Shown here: positions 63,961-64,000 of the stretch, piece after piece
Layout: each line of letters begins with the position of its first letter
How positions within the stretch are numbered: position 1 is the first letter of the stretch
DNA from: Deltaproteobacteria bacterium
GTDB lineage: Bacteria > Myxococcota_C > UBA6777
Length of the DNA stretch: 64,000 bases
Assembly (NCBI GenBank): GCA_002731275.1
Contig: PCBK01000052.1
Span: forward strand, 124,001-188,000
Reading direction: 5' to 3'
Notes under the pieces: generated by a model
Told to the model about the DNA's origin: nothing
Database searches by the model: none
Seen by the model: the letters and a program-made list of their open reading frames with translations, nothing else
Translations under genes and position numbers: made by a program

Positions 63961-64000
63961 GTTCGCACCTCCATCCAAAATACGTTAACGATGTGGTTCG

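Overview
The window looks like a chromosomal piece of a predatory or gliding-type deltaproteobacterium, most likely from Myxococcota or a related lineage. The reasons are the gene content: a GltD-GltE-CglF-GltG-like gliding/sporulation envelope module, many TPR and PEGA lipoproteins, FHA proteins, a Hanks-type Ser/Thr kinase beside a pseudokinase, a PP2C-cyclic-nucleotide-binding fusion and an NtrY/NtrX-type pair. Base composition looks moderate rather than the very high G+C of classical myxobacteria, and secreted proteins are strikingly rich in Lys and Arg. No rRNA, tRNA, CRISPR array or insertion sequence was found.

Layout. 1-9.2 kb (+): tail of an unknown CDS, then a giant TPR protein, a TPR lipoprotein, a small CglF-like protein and an FHA/TonB-like protein in the order known for the myxobacterial Glt machine, followed by a small exported protein. 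9.3-25.1 kb (-): a long run of envelope genes (PEGA, WD40-like, TPR and carboxypeptidase-regulatory-like lipoproteins) with a complete Opp/Dpp-type peptide ABC transporter embedded in it. 25.2-27.2 kb (-): an ABC-F ATPase. 27.2-28.15 kb: a ~970 bp gene-free stretch with three tandem hairpins that share a loop motif but not their stems. 28.2-30.8 kb (+): a NtrY/NtrX-like two-component system. 30.8-32.7 kb (-): a HEAT-repeat lipoprotein.

33-46 kb (+): a TPR protein with a degenerate zincin domain, a small coiled-coil protein, an unusual heavy-metal-type RND adaptor and pump, PspA, a pseudokinase, an active Ser/Thr kinase and a TPR membrane protein. 46-49.6 kb (+): methylmalonyl-CoA mutase large subunit, methylmalonyl-CoA epimerase and glutamate-cysteine ligase. 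49.6-60.3 kb: alpha/beta hydrolase (-), PP2C-CNBD (+), CorC/HlyC-type protein (-), an Arg/Ser-rich lipoprotein (-), a beta-propeller lipoprotein (-), DNA polymerase I (+) and a small FHA protein (+). 60.3-64 kb: a MITE/REP-like element, then an ISP/IIG-type DNA methyltransferase translationally coupled to a sirtuin (both -).

The most unusual items are the three-hairpin array (27.4-27.8 kb), the sirtuin-methyltransferase pair (60.4-64 kb), the PspA/pseudokinase/kinase/RND block, the RND pump lacking the usual acidic proton-relay residues, and the His-rich TPR protein whose zincin domain has lost HExxH. All functional calls come from reading the translated sequence; no database search was run.
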